64,000 nucleotides of DNA from positions 1,182,206 to 1,246,205 of the forward strand of contig KL197719.1 of the NCBI GenBank assembly GCA_000697665.1. Direction: 5' to 3'. The notes beneath the pieces are model-generated. The model was given only the letters and a program-made list of their open reading frames with translations. It had not been told where the DNA came from and did no database searches. Shown here in pieces: positions 1 through 11,897 of this stretch. How positions within the stretch are numbered: position 1 is the first letter of the stretch; every line of letters begins with the position of its first letter. Origin of the DNA: Jaapia argillacea MUCL 33604. Lineage: Eukaryota; Basidiomycota; Agaricomycetes; Jaapiales; Jaapiaceae. The position numbers were made by a program, and so were the translations under genes.

Positions 1-526
1 ACGAAAACTGGCAAAGCTTCCTTAATTCCGCCGTTCTTGTTTTCCTGCATTGCCTTGCGCTGTTCTCTGGTCACCGAGGACTTCGGGAGTGTAATCTAGC
101 TTACAATTCTTGGGGAGGGCGTACAAGGTGTTCCTGCGCTGTATCGCACGGCAACCCCTCGATTTCAACTGACCCATCAACCGACGGCTCGATTCCACCC
201 TTATCAGGGTGCGTGTACAACATCGCGCCATTCAAGTCTTCATTGAGGTGTAAAGTTCGGGGTAGGGTTCGTCAACAGCCGGAAATTGATCGGAAAAAGA
301 CGGGATCTCATCGAGTATCCAGCCCGTAAGCCAGGAGAACCGGTTCATTACAAGACCAGAGCCAGAGTATGGTACAAGATAGCTGCATTAAGAAAACAAG
401 ACAAATGCGTGCAAGCGAAGGAGGTGTTGTGGGATAACCGATGAGTGAGACAAATAGTAAGGAGGGTCGAAAGCAGGGGAACAAGATGATACGACAAGGT
501 CAGGGGCACACCCAATAGAAATAGAA
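1..526. other. Left edge and CHD1 3' flank
   Basis: This stretch lies downstream of the CHD1 stop codon. Short open frames exist on the minus strand between about 1 and 230 and could be an exon of a gene running off the left edge. Two frames compete there and neither has a convincing splice context, so I make no gene call. Confidence 0.4.
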
Positions 527-3500
527 TCAGCGATGGCCCTTGCCATTGGCTTTCGCCGTTGAGCTCGCGTTTGGACGAGGCTTCTTCGACGACGTGGGGT
601 CGGTGGAACCCGCACGAGTGGTGCTCTCCTTCTGCACCATCTTCGCATGTATTTCTTCTAGTTTCGCGGCCTTGACTTTCTTTGGCCAGAATAGGGTTAC
701 AAATCTTGCAAATAAACATATCAGCATTAGCATACCAAACGTAAGTCAGCTCAACTCACGTCCATAAGTGCTTCCGCCACCGCTCGGTGTCCTCGCCAGC
801 GGCTTGCTTGACACTCAGAACATGCTCTATCCGTCGACCAATCGCAGCCAAGGATTCCTTTAGAATAGCAACCTTCTCGTCTCGAGGCATGTCGCCTCCA
901 GATAACTTCAGTTGTTTCTGTAACCAAAGAGTTCATAACAGCCCTCAAGACCAATATGAATGACTTACTAGTTGCTTCTTCACCGGCCGCAGCTCTTCCT
1001 TAGTAGCGGCCTCATCCATCGAGGGACTAAAGAGTAGATGAGTAAACATGTAGATGGCGGAGAGTGAGGCGAAAGACGTACCACTCGTCGGAAGACTCGG
1101 AATCAGTAAATGTTGGAGTCGGTCGTCGCTTTCGCTTTCTGACGCTACCCTCGTCGACAGAGGCGACGGTTTCGCTGTCTGCACGACGCTTCAAGCTCCC
1201 ATTGTGTGAGGAGGTCGAGGCCACGGGTGCTGGAGGCGAAGCTGACTTCAGGCCTCCTTTGGAATATCGACTTTGAATCGACTGCAATTTCTCGTCGTAC
1301 TCACGCAAGACACTCAAAAGAAAATCCCCACGCCGGACAAGATGGATTGCGTTTGGGATTGGCTTGGATGACGAGTCTTCACCCTTCTTGCTTTCGTCCA
1401 GGAAAAACTTTCCCTCCAGCCCCAACCGATCATCCTTGGCCATTGCCTCCCAGTTTCCAAAGCCGTATAGGAAAGCACCGACGAGCAGCATAGCATCTTC
1501 CTTCGGCCCCCATCGGCCGGACCAATTCAGAACCGGCCGGATGTTCTCGACGGGGATCTCCCAGTCGTAAACCTTGTCTCCAAGGACCTGAAGGCTTTGG
1601 TAGAGGATCTTGAGATCCCGACACCGCGAGACGACCGTTTCAGCATTGATGTTGCCAACGTTTCGGTATGTGACCAGGACGGCTTTACTCTTCTGAGCAT
1701 TCGTCAGAGTTTCACCGGCCTCTATACGCGCTCGCTTCTGGGCATTACTGTCCTCGACGGCTCGATCGCATAATTTGACAATTTCGTCCGCGACGTCGTA
1801 GATCATTGCTCTGTCCTTGTTCTGGAGCTTGCTCTCCGTCACCTAAAACGCGCGTTAGTATGCAACAGGAAGCAGGGAAAACCGAACGACTCACGATGAG
1901 GTCATATCGTGTTCGGATATCGCCCCAACGTTGCAAACTTCGAACGAGCACGCGCAAATCTCGCTCTTTCAATTCCAGTGCCTTCTGGCTGGCACTCTTC
2001 CTCGCAGGGCCAGGAGCTTTGGGCTTCTTGGGTGCAGACGCGGCTGCCGGATGATCAACGTCCATGCCCTCGTACGACACTGGTGCTGTCGCCCGCTTCC
2101 GATCCTTCAACTCCTGGGCAGCCATTTCCTCGGCCTTCCTCTCCGCCTCAGCGTTCTCAAACTTCTGACGCTCTTCAAGAGGAATGATATCCTCCCAATT
2201 CATATCGTTCTTGACATCACTGACGGCGGCGAACTGCGCCAGGAAACCTTCACCACCCAACGACGCTCCAGCTCCTTCCTCCGAGGCCATCGTCTCATGA
2301 TCTTCAGCACGATTCAGGATGTCATCGAGGTCCATCTCGTCGAGTTTCTGATTCTGAGTGGAATCATCCTTGTCAAACCTGGAATAACGTAATAGTAAGG
2401 TTTCAATCGGCGTGAAGGTGATCGAGCAACGACGTACATCTTCTGAGCACCGTACTTGAGAACCGCAGTCAATTCGTCCTTGCTAAGGTTATCGGGCTTG
2501 GTCGTGTCCTTGACTTGCGCCTTGGAACTCAGATGGGCCTGAGATGTATCCATCTGGTTAATAACTAAGGGTGGTGGCATCAGAGTCAACATTGTGTGGT
2601 GAGGGCCCAAGCGAGGAAACAAGAAACATACTCGCATACTCAAGGACCATCTTCTTCTTTGCCCTTTCAAGAACATCCTCCTCCATCGTGTCTTTGCTCA
2701 CGAATCGATACACGTTGACATGCGACTTTTGCCCAATACGATGTGCACGTGCCATAGCCTGCAGGTCATTTTGGGGGTTCCAATCGCTCTAGGTAACGTT
2801 TAATAATAATGAGTACGGGGCGTTAAACGTGTGGCGGCAATGAGGCACAAGGCTCCAAAGCCAAAAGGCCCATATGGGCAAGGACAGATGAAACAAACAA
2901 CTCACATCAAAGATAATGACAGTGTCGGCTGTTTCCAAATTGATACCGAGGCCGCCAGCACGAGTGGAGAGCAAGAATGCAAAGTCAGGTGATCCAGGTG
3001 CATTGAAATGTGCGATGGATTTCTTGCGCGAATCCGAAGACACCATGCCGTCCAGACGTTGGTGGAGATAGCCCCGCAGGCTCATGTAATCACTGAGGAT
3101 GTCGAGCATGCGGACCATTTGACTGAAGATGAGGACACGATGGCCGTCTTGTCGAAGTCGATGAAGAAGCTTGTCGAGCAAGACCATCTTGCCACTATTC
3201 ATGATGAGACCTTTCAGAGTTTCCTCCGAGTTGTCCGTTCGAACCTCGGCGCCATCAAAGAGGTAAGGGTGGTTGGCGGCCTTCTTCAACTCCATAGCTA
3301 CGCAACTGAACGTCAGAACGTCCGACAACGAGGGCTGTGGGGGGACGTACCAATGTTAAGCAAGCTTATGTTACTATTTCCATTCGCACTCTTGATGAGT
3401 CCTTGAAAGTTCTAGGATCCATAACCATGAGCGCCATGATGACTCGGTCCGAAATGTCCCCCACCTTGGTCAAAATATTCTTATAAAAATGCGTCTGAAG

Positions 3501-6186
3501 AGCACTCATCTCCACCCTCAAGATCCTCTCACTCTTGGTGGGCAAAGATGACAAAACATCACGTTTCAACCTCCTCAACATGAGAGACTCGAGTTGTTTA
3601 TGCAGTTCCTTGATCTTGATCTCGTGATCCGCATCATTCAGATCAAATTCGTTGGTGAGAGCGACTGTACAAAACCGACAAAGCACGGCGACATCAGTAT
3701 CAGAACAGACGACAACGCGACGAGGGAAGAGAAGCAGTGGGAACTCACATCTCTCGGGCATGAGGAAGTGCATGAGCGACAACAGTTCTAGAGTTGACGG
3801 CGAACAAAAGTTGAGTTCCAGGCTCAACAATAAGAACAAAATGAAATGAACTTTACCTTTGACGTTATTCTGCAACGGCGTGCCAGTGATGAGCAGCTTT
3901 GAAGCGGCCGAAAACGACCTGAGCGCCTCATACAATTGACTCTCTGAGTTCTTCAACCTATGCGCCTGCACCACCACCCCAAATCAATAAACCTCCCAAT
4001 CAGCAAGAGCGAACGAAAAGCCCACCTCATCAACAGCCAACAACTGCCACTTGATCTCCCCCAACTCCTTCGAATCCCTCAAAGTCAACTCATACGTCGT
4101 CAACAACACATTCATCTTCAATTTCTTCACACTAGGTCCAAACTCATACGTCCTAATCACCTCCCTCGCAGAAGCAGTCCCAATATACGTGATGACGTTG
4201 ATATCGGGAGCCCAAGTTGCGAATTGAGATTGCCAGGAAGTAATGGTGGAGAGGGGAACGATAACGAGGAAGGGACCGTATTGACGCATTGTGTGGAAGA
4301 GGTAGGAGATGAAGGCCACCGTTTGGACGGTCTGCACGAAGCCATCATCAGCATATAGTCACATCAAAGCCCGTCAAGGACAACGAGAATGATAACGAAA
4401 CACGTTACATACCTTACCCAACCCCATCTCATCAGCCAAAATCCCATTGACTCCTTCTGACCACGAATAAGCCAACCAATTCAACCCCGTCACCTGGAAA
4501 TCCTTCAACTCTCCTCCAGTCTCACTAATATAATCCGGTTGTTCCTCAATCTTGACAAACCGAGGTCTCCGATCCCTCGCATAGACAACACTCTTGTAAG
4601 GAAACAAAGCTTGACTCTCCCTAGCTCGATATTCTTCAATCTTGGATTCGGCGATGGGTTTGACAGTTTCGTGAGTTTCCCAAGTGCAATGTTCGTAGTT
4701 TAGGCCCGACCACTTGCAGAAATATTCGACTACTGTTTGGGAGGGGGAGGTAGGGGAGGGGGAAGTTCGTTGAGAGACGATGCGCTCGATGGTTTTGTAT
4801 GTTTCGAGTTCTTCTTTCAAACGTTCACGTTCGAGCATAATGGCTTCTGCGTCTTCGCGAGATAAGCCTGGGGTTTCGAGTTTGGCGAGGTATTGTTTGT
4901 ATTGTTTGATGTAATTGTCGACGCGTTTGAGACCTTTGTAACGTTTGAGGAATTCGTAGGTTTCGTCTGTATTGTGGAGGTGAGAGAAGTTCTTCCATTT
5001 GATATGAAAGCGCTATGATCGCCAACGTAACATATTAGCACCACTCTCTACATGATCCAGTAGCACGAGCACGAAGAGAATGAGACTCACAATATTCTCA
5101 GACCAGATATCCTCCGGATCATCTTCTCGTCCCTCATCTCTACAATGGCTCAACACAGCCTCAATCTCATCTTCCTCGACCCCTCCCATCCCACTACCTC
5201 CAGCAGCCCCACCATAATACCCACCAGCACCTTCCTCCTCTTCCTCCTCGTCATATTGCGCATAATCCTGTACATCATCAATATAATTTGGAATCTTCCC
5301 ACCCCTAGAAGATACACGAAGTTCTTCGTTGGAAGGGTGGGAAGATGAGGGTTTGTGGTTGGAGGATTTGTGTTTGGAGGAGGTGGAGGGGATAGGTTTC
5401 TTCTTGCGAGAGCGGGAACCGTAGTCGGAGTCGGAGTCGGAAGTGTCTTGTTGTCGGGGCGGAGGAGCTGTGGGGTAGCGTTAGCGCGAGCATATGTGAG
5501 AGGGTGGGTGGAAGCAAGAGGAAGGAGGGTTTGTGGCTCACCTCGAGGCTTGGGTTGAGCAGGTGCTCTCTTCTTTTTTGGAGGTTTCTTTGCACCATAT
5601 TCTTCATCAGCGTACGACCCATCATCTTCATCGTCGTCACTTGCTTCTTGTTGTTCTTCCTCATAATCATCCTTTACAAGCACAAGATGTGTTATTTGTG
5701 AATAAGAAGGGTACAAGGTAACACAGCCAAATAATGTGAACATACCGAGTGGTCTTCAATCTTGGTCTGTGAAGTAAGAAAAGGTAAGTTTGAGATATTG
5801 GTAAAACATAGGTTGACTATGAACCACCACCATCACCAAGGTAGATGAACGATACTCACTGGACTTCGAGGTTGAAAGGCAGAGGGAGCGCCCTTCGAAA
5901 GCCTACTCAACACAGGGGACACAATCTCACTTTCATCCTCATCAATCTCCTCACCCTCAGCGTCGATGTCGACATCAGCATCCTTGTCTTTACTATGATG
6001 ACTGACATTACTCTGACGCCCGCCGACACTCGAGTCAGAATCATCACTAGAATCAGAATCAATCTGCATATTCTCGTCGCTATCGTTGGACCCGACGCCG
6101 TTTAAATAAGCTGACAACCCAAGCGGGGCGGAGCCAGCAACAGGAGAAATAGCGGAGCCAGGCAAGCTGATGTCCATGTCGTCCAT
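527..6186 (-). CDS. CHD1: CHD1-type chromatin-remodelling ATPase
   Basis: This is a chromodomain helicase DNA-binding protein that slides and spaces nucleosomes in transcribed chromatin. I rebuilt 18 exons (first 6186-5860, last 704-527) that join in frame to 1,494 residues, close to the family's usual length. An acidic Ser/Asp-rich N-terminus leads into two chromodomains (about 230-430). The Snf2 ATPase follows, with a Walker A-type DEMGLGK ending exon 5 and the DEAH box built across the exon 6/7 junction. The C-lobe ends with the arginine motif [18 protein letters not shown]-like DNA-binding segment lies near 1060-1250. The last three exons encode the CHD1 C-terminal helical domain, including [18 protein letters not shown]. 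The start is the first ATG in exon 1. The gene is divergent from TFB4 across 872 bp. All introns are short GT-AG. Identity is firm; exact exon edges are by eye. Confidence 0.95.
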
Positions 6187-7058
6187 TGTTATCGACGACG
6201 ACGACAAGTAAGAAGAAAAGGTAGCGAACAACGAGGTGGGCAGACAACGAGGTGGGCGATAACGGAACAGGGAGAAAAGAGGGTGGAGACGCTGTGAGTG
6301 CCAGCGCCCAGACCGGAAACAACGACATATTCACACGCGTGGCCATCGCCACGGGTGACGACGGCCAATGGGCCCGAGGTTGCCGCTGGTAGCCTACTCG
6401 TATCATTCGTGGACAACAACTGCAAAAGAAAATTCCACCAACCGAAAACAGGCAAGCAACCTATCTGTCTAACATTATCTCACATGTCTACATACGACTT
6501 TCATGGTCAAGAAAGAGGCCAGGAAAAAGAAAAGGAGAGCTCGGGGATGGGGCGATGATGACGAGCCACAAACGGAAGCGTCGAACGTGTTGCATGATGT
6601 GACGATTTAATGAATTGTTGGATCACGATGGGTCTGCACGGGGCCTGGCGTTGCTTATCGGAGCACACGATGATGGGCATGGGGCTAATTTGTGCTATTG
6701 TAGTGTTCATGGTCCAGTTGATTCCATTTTGCCTGACGTCTTTTCCGCGTCCTTCACGGTCGTCGCCGGCAACGAGCGCTTCTGTGACGTTGCCGTGACG
6801 CCGTGACTCGGACCGGCGACGACGAGCACGACATTTCATGCGAATGCTATCATGGGTTCTTGTCTCCGTGATTTCTGCGAGGGTATCGCTTGTCGATCCC
6901 GAGAGACCACTACTGTACTTAGTACTGCGAATACCACCCCGGAACGCCACCCGATGTGTACGATGCCTTGAACGCTGTTGCCACCGTTCGGAAACACCCG
7001 CCGCCCATTGCCCCCTTAGGGTTAGGGTCCCAACGCCGTCTCTCCACCGTCAGCAACG
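6187..7058. promoter_or_regulatory. Divergent promoter region, CHD1 and TFB4
   Basis: These 872 bp separate the start codons of CHD1 (-) and TFB4 (+), so they should hold both promoters. Short ORFs here are unconvincing. The only recognisable motif is the telomere-like box listed separately at 7016-7028. Confidence 0.5.
7016..7028 (+). promoter_or_regulatory. Telobox (two tandem TTAGGG units)
   Basis: TTAGGGTTAGGGT lies 30 bp upstream of the TFB4 start codon, embedded in ordinary intergenic sequence rather than a telomeric array. Interstitial TTAGGG boxes in fungal promoters are known targets of Tbf1/Teb1-type Myb factors. A regulatory role here is inference. Confidence 0.4.
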
Positions 7059-8551
7059 ATGGACACGGCCTCTCACCTGTCAGTAATCCTGGACCTGTCG
7101 CCAACCCAGTGGCATCTGTCCTCCCTTCCATCCAACACCCATCCCCTCTCCGTCGCCTCCTTCCTCTCCCAGCTCCTGGCTTTCTTGAATTCCCATGTCG
7201 CGATCAAACACGAGAACTCCTTAGCCGTCTTCGGGGCCTTGCCTGGAAAGAGGTTTGTGAGCGCATACATCCATGTCTAGTAACAGGGCTGCACACTGAT
7301 CCTCATGTAGTGTCATGTTGTATGCGTCCACTGAGACTGGGTCTGAGAGTACAGAATTGGCGGACTCGAATACCTACCTCCCATTCAAACTCGTAGACGC
7401 AACAGTCGTCGAACGCATAATGGACGAACTGGACGCTCTGGGAGATCCAGAGGAAGAAGAACCCATTGCACTCGTAGGAGCGCTCACCAAATCCCTCTGT
7501 TGTCAGTCTGCACTCTCCCTCTCCCAAAGCCCGCTCTCATCCGCATACAGACATCAACCGCGTAATGAGCCCATCAACCAGCTCAGCCCCTGGCGGCGGC
7601 ACATCAGAAGACCAAACAACCCTCACAGACCCACGTATCCTCATCCTCTCTGTCTCTCCAGACCTCTCAACATCCTACATCCCTATTATGAACTCTATAT
7701 TCTCGGCTCAAAAGCTTGTGTGTACCCCCTACTTTTATTCTCGCTCCTCGCCTAATGTATGCGTCGATTCAGAAAGTAACCATAGATGTATGCAAGGTCT
7801 ACGGCGAGGACACCGTTTTTCTCCAACAGGCCGCTCATCTAACAGGCGGATCCTACATCTATCTCGAAAGACGAGATGCATTGCTTCAATACCTCATTGT
7901 ACGTCCCATTCTTCTTTTTTCCCTTTCTACCCGTCCTCCCAATCCCATCCTTCACTTCCCCTAGCCCTCCCACTCTAATCATTAATACCACTCCAACCAG
8001 ATGTCAAACCTCCCCCCACCACCCCTCCGCCTCCTCCTCTCCGTCCCAACCCAAGACAAAATCGACTTCCGAGCCGCTTGTTTCTGCCACAAAAACATCA
8101 TAGACGTAGGCTTCGTTTGCTCCGTCTGTCTCTCAAGTAAGTCCTCCTCCCTCCCTCCCTCCCTCCCCCTTCCCTTCCCTTCATCAATCTCTCCCATCCA
8201 TCTCTCCTATCCAACCACTAACCCCCCAAACAAGTCTTCTGCCAACCAATCCCAGTATGCTCAACATGCCGCACGAAATTCCCAATGAAAACTCTTCGAA
8301 GACTAAACGAAGCCATGCCCCCAGGTGCTCGGAACCCCGCCGGGACACCTTCCAGGGCTACACCCGCTCCTACTGCGTCTGGGAGGGGTACACCTGCACC
8401 TGGAGGTCCAGGGAGGGGTGCGCCTGTGCCTAGTGGGTCTGGAAGGGGTACGCCTACACCAGGAGGCCCAGGTAGAGGTGGTTCGAACGGGTCTAGTCGA
8501 CCTCCAGGTGGATCGAGTATCACTGCAGGGTTGGCTAACAACCTCCGTTGA
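7059..8551 (+). CDS. TFB4: TFIIH core subunit Tfb4 (p34)
   Basis: This is a subunit of the TFIIH core, acting in RNA polymerase II promoter opening and nucleotide excision repair with the p44/Ssl1 subunit. Six exons (7059-7252, 7311-7501, 7551-7717, 7773-7898, 8001-8136, 8235-8551) join to 376 residues. The first ~260 residues form the von Willebrand A-like fold, with the family signature QQAAHLTGGSYIYLERRD. A cysteine-rich zinc-binding C-terminal module follows: CFCH, then CSVCLSIFCQ across the last intron, then CSTC. The tail after the zinc module is unusual, a low-complexity run of Gly/Arg/Pro/Thr repeats (units like GRGTPAPGGPGRG) ending the protein. The start is the only ATG compatible with the N-terminal strand. 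A telobox lies just upstream. Confidence 0.92.
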
Positions 8552-9533
8552 CCTTGTAGTTGCCAATTGATACAGGTGCGCTTGCTTGTCGTGGACGATG
8601 TATACTTGTTGCAATATTATCTGCATTTTTCGGAGTTCGAGGAGACCCGGGATTGCGATGCTGCCCACCGCAAAATTCGAGGGTTTTATTCGTCTTCATT
8701 CTCGATTTTTTCTCAACGAAGCCTGCACTGTCATGCACTTAGCAACCCCTGGAAGTCATGGCGACCCCTCTCGTCCTATTACTGAGGTTCTGACTGGCCA
8801 TTCCAGACAATTCTCCATATTCTACGCACCATTGACATTTGACGACACAGCCTCTGTTCGAGCAGAATGGGATGCCAAGTGAGTACCAATACCCCTCATA
8901 ATCCATGTTGCTGCGAGTCTTACGATGTACACACATGTAGAACTTTGGGTTACGAGCCAGTCTGGATTTGCGATCTTGGCTTCCTCCATGGAAGATGACC
9001 GGAAGTGGGCTGCAAAGCTCCACCTCTTCGACGGGTTTCGCCCGGAAGTCGACTGGTTATGTTGTGAATAACCCAAGGCCTCTGGTAATACGAGGAGTGT
9101 CAGGCCACCGATATACACTCTCCATTGACAAAATCACTGCTATTCACTTTCTAGGTAGTTATTTGCAGAGAGAGGGCGTCATATCGAGGCCGTTATTACC
9201 AGGCGAGTTGCCTAGAGGGAATCTAAAGAAACAGATGAAGGGTCAATCGGTAATGCTCGACGGGTCTCTACTAGCGGTGTCTTAAAACTGTTGTGTCTTT
9301 TATGGGTCTTGGCGCTCGACATTCAAACCACGAAAGTGGACTCTGGCGTGTCTTAACAAGAGGTTCATCTTTGTCTATGAGCCAGACATTTCATTCGAAT
9401 CGATTCACGTCATTTATCACTATTTGAAGAATCCCCTCGCCCTCCTTCATCCCTCTTGATACAAAAACCACGTTTGCTACTTCTTCGATCAACATGTCCA
9501 AGTGCCACACTCCGGGAAGGTCTACACGCCCAG
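8552..9533. other. Intergenic, broken open frames only
   Basis: This is the space between the TFB4 stop and the carboxylesterase stop, which converge here. Plus-strand open frames (around 8656-8880 and 8968-9285) read like fragments of protein, but they change frame without usable splice sites. They may be untranslated sequence or a decayed gene. I do not call a gene. Confidence 0.4.
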
Positions 9534-11897
9534 TCAGCATAAACTGTACTTCGGAACGAACTCGAAAAAGGGACAGACCTGTGGGAAGAGAGGCAGGATA
9601 GTGTTCCAGTACGCGCACGAACTATCTCCTGTGAAATGGTCGCCAGGGAGCACTTCAGTCGTCGAGTTTCCGATGCTGCCTAGACTCGTAGTGTCTGCTG
9701 GGTCCTACGTCCCATCTCTGTCAGAAACTAGCTGGTCGGGGAACGAAGGGAAACGTACATAAACTTTCCATCCGGGGACTTGTGGTCCTGCCCAGGGGTC
9801 TACAAACGCAACATTCAGATTCAATTCAAAACTCGTGGTAGTATAGTAGACCGAAGCTGCTGACCTTTGATAAAGTTGGTCCAAGCTGTCACCATCAAAT
9901 TCGACACTCCAATCTGGAACTCGGTGACAGGTTCGTACGGTGCGTCGAGCACGATGTCTTGCGTATTCCTACGAACCAAGAAAACACGAAACCATTAGAA
10001 GACGCATTTTCGTCATGAAGATATGTCCCACCCAAATACAAAGCGAATATCCGATCCTTTGACAAACAATCAGCGGCATGTCTGGTTTTCGGTACAAGAA
10101 AATGGCGACCTACCATGGAAAGTGCCAATACTTGTTCCAAGAGAATTCAAATTCGCCCCCACCAAATCAAACTCATACCTCCAAACCGGGACTCCAAGCG
10201 TATAAGTCCTCCATAACCCCAGATTACTTACTAAGCACCTCATGTGGGCGTCTCTCCACATGGCTGCTGAGGCGTTAAACCCGTAGGGGAAGTTGGAGGA
10301 AGGTACGGGGTAGATCTTCTCCAGCAGGGTGAGGTTGTCAAAGGGCATGTTTAAGTTGTTGGATTTTACATAGCCTACGGGGGTGCGGCAATTCAGGGTA
10401 CGTATGGTTGAGCATGGAGTAAGACGACGAACCGGTGATGTTGTTCCAGTATGCAGTAGGTTCTCCGTTGACAATCAGAGTACCCTCGTCCTGTCCACAA
10501 TCTAGTCAATGAATTGTCCACGGATTGAAAACATGAGCTAAACCGTACCTTGTTGGTTCCAATCAACATCGGGAACACCCCAACGCTTCCCTGCTTTGTC
10601 TGCTGGACATAATCCTTAAAGATCGTAATATTATCGATGACAGGTTGGAACTGAGCATTCGTAGCCAACGCAACCTACCCCCCAACAGTTAGAATACAAA
10701 AAACAAAGATGGTCTGAAGCAGGTACGAACAGATTGGAGGAGGAACCCATCTTTGGAACGGAGGCAGTCAAGCATGCCTGGACCTGTTGGGCAGCCGACG
10801 GTAGAGTTTGAGGCAATGATACTCAATTGTTGGTCCATGGGCCACATGGGTTGGGAAGCTAGAGGCCGCATTGAGTGAGGTTATAACGGTTAAAGAAAGG
10901 GGGCGTACTGTCTGCGCTCTAAAGGAATATAACTGCTTAGCGAGTGAAAACCAAAACCAAACACAAAAACTGTACCTGCATGATCGCGCCGATAATGAGG
11001 GGGTTGTGGCCATAGTATTCGTTGTAATAAGAGATGTAAAAGTTGGTCAACTCTGTAGAACGGTGAGTGAATATGGACGACAATCCGTAAACTAGGATAC
11101 TTACCAGCACCGACAGATTCACCTGATATTCAACCGAATAAGAATCAGATTACGAACAATTTAAGTTGACATACCTCCAAGGACGATGTGGTTCGGATCG
11201 CCTCCGAATGACGCTACATTTTCATATAACCACTCGATGGCAGCACGCGCATCGAGCAGAGCAAGGTTTTGAGTCCCAGGAACCATCTCCGAGGAGTGGG
11301 GGAAGGCGAAAAGGGCAAGTCGGTAGTTGAAACTGGCGAAAACAATTCCGGTGGCTGTGAGGTGAGATCCATCGACTTGAGGGTTCGAAGAGGCTTGACT
11401 GTTGAAACCACCACCACTGGTAACAAGGGATGTTAGAAAATGGGATATCCTTCACGGCGGGTGGAAGGCTGACGTGATCCACATATAGACTGGCAACAGC
11501 CCTGTCCTATTGGCGGGTGCCATGACATTCACTCGTAAACAGTCTTCACTCTGCCAAGACGTTCCGTTGTATCCATTATACCTGAGGCCAGCCATCAACA
11601 TGTAGATCAATCAAGAACAATAAGAAAAACCTACACGCCCTGGAGACAAGCGGGACCATATGCACTGGCATTGAAAACGGTCCCATTTCCTCCGATAATC
11701 TTCTGGGGCGGCAGCCAGCGATTGGACCCCGAAGTGTCAGCAGCGAAAGGGATACCAAGCCATTTATTTAGGGGTATGGCGGCGGTCGTAGAGTCCAAGA
11801 AGCCTTGAACGGGTCCGGATGTCGTCTGAATGAGCAAGTCACTCTGGGCGGACACAAGGGCGAACGCCGAGAGTAGCAAAGGCAATACGCGAATCAT
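9534..11897 (-). CDS. Secreted type-B carboxylesterase/lipase
   Basis: This is an alpha/beta-hydrolase of the carboxylesterase type-B family, probably an extracellular ester or lipid hydrolase. Fourteen exons join to 543 residues, the usual family size: 11897-11635, 11581-11474, 11416-11175, 11122-11105, 11052-10976, 10918-10909, 10858-10731, 10674-10549, 10490-10433, 10374-10114, 10056-10032, 9968-9865, 9799-9759, 9704-9534. A signal peptide (MIRVLPLLLSAFALVSAQS) opens the protein. The catalytic serine sits in GESVGAG, encoded almost wholly by an 18-nt exon. The acid is in GTNKDEGTL and the histidine in GTFHGSDI. A 10-nt exon restores the frame after AIMQ. The oxyanion motif reads WITGGGF rather than the usual WIHGGGF. 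Exon edges are inferred; the natural substrate is unknown. Confidence 0.88.

Noticed and set aside
1-231. A possible exon of a minus-strand gene cut by the left edge.
   Set aside because: Two frames are open and neither has a convincing acceptor or start; too little sequence to decide.
8656-9285. Plus-strand open frames downstream of TFB4 that read like protein in pieces.
   Set aside because: No splice sites join the pieces in one frame, and a GTGAGT/TGTAG pair gives only a ~90-residue unsupported product.
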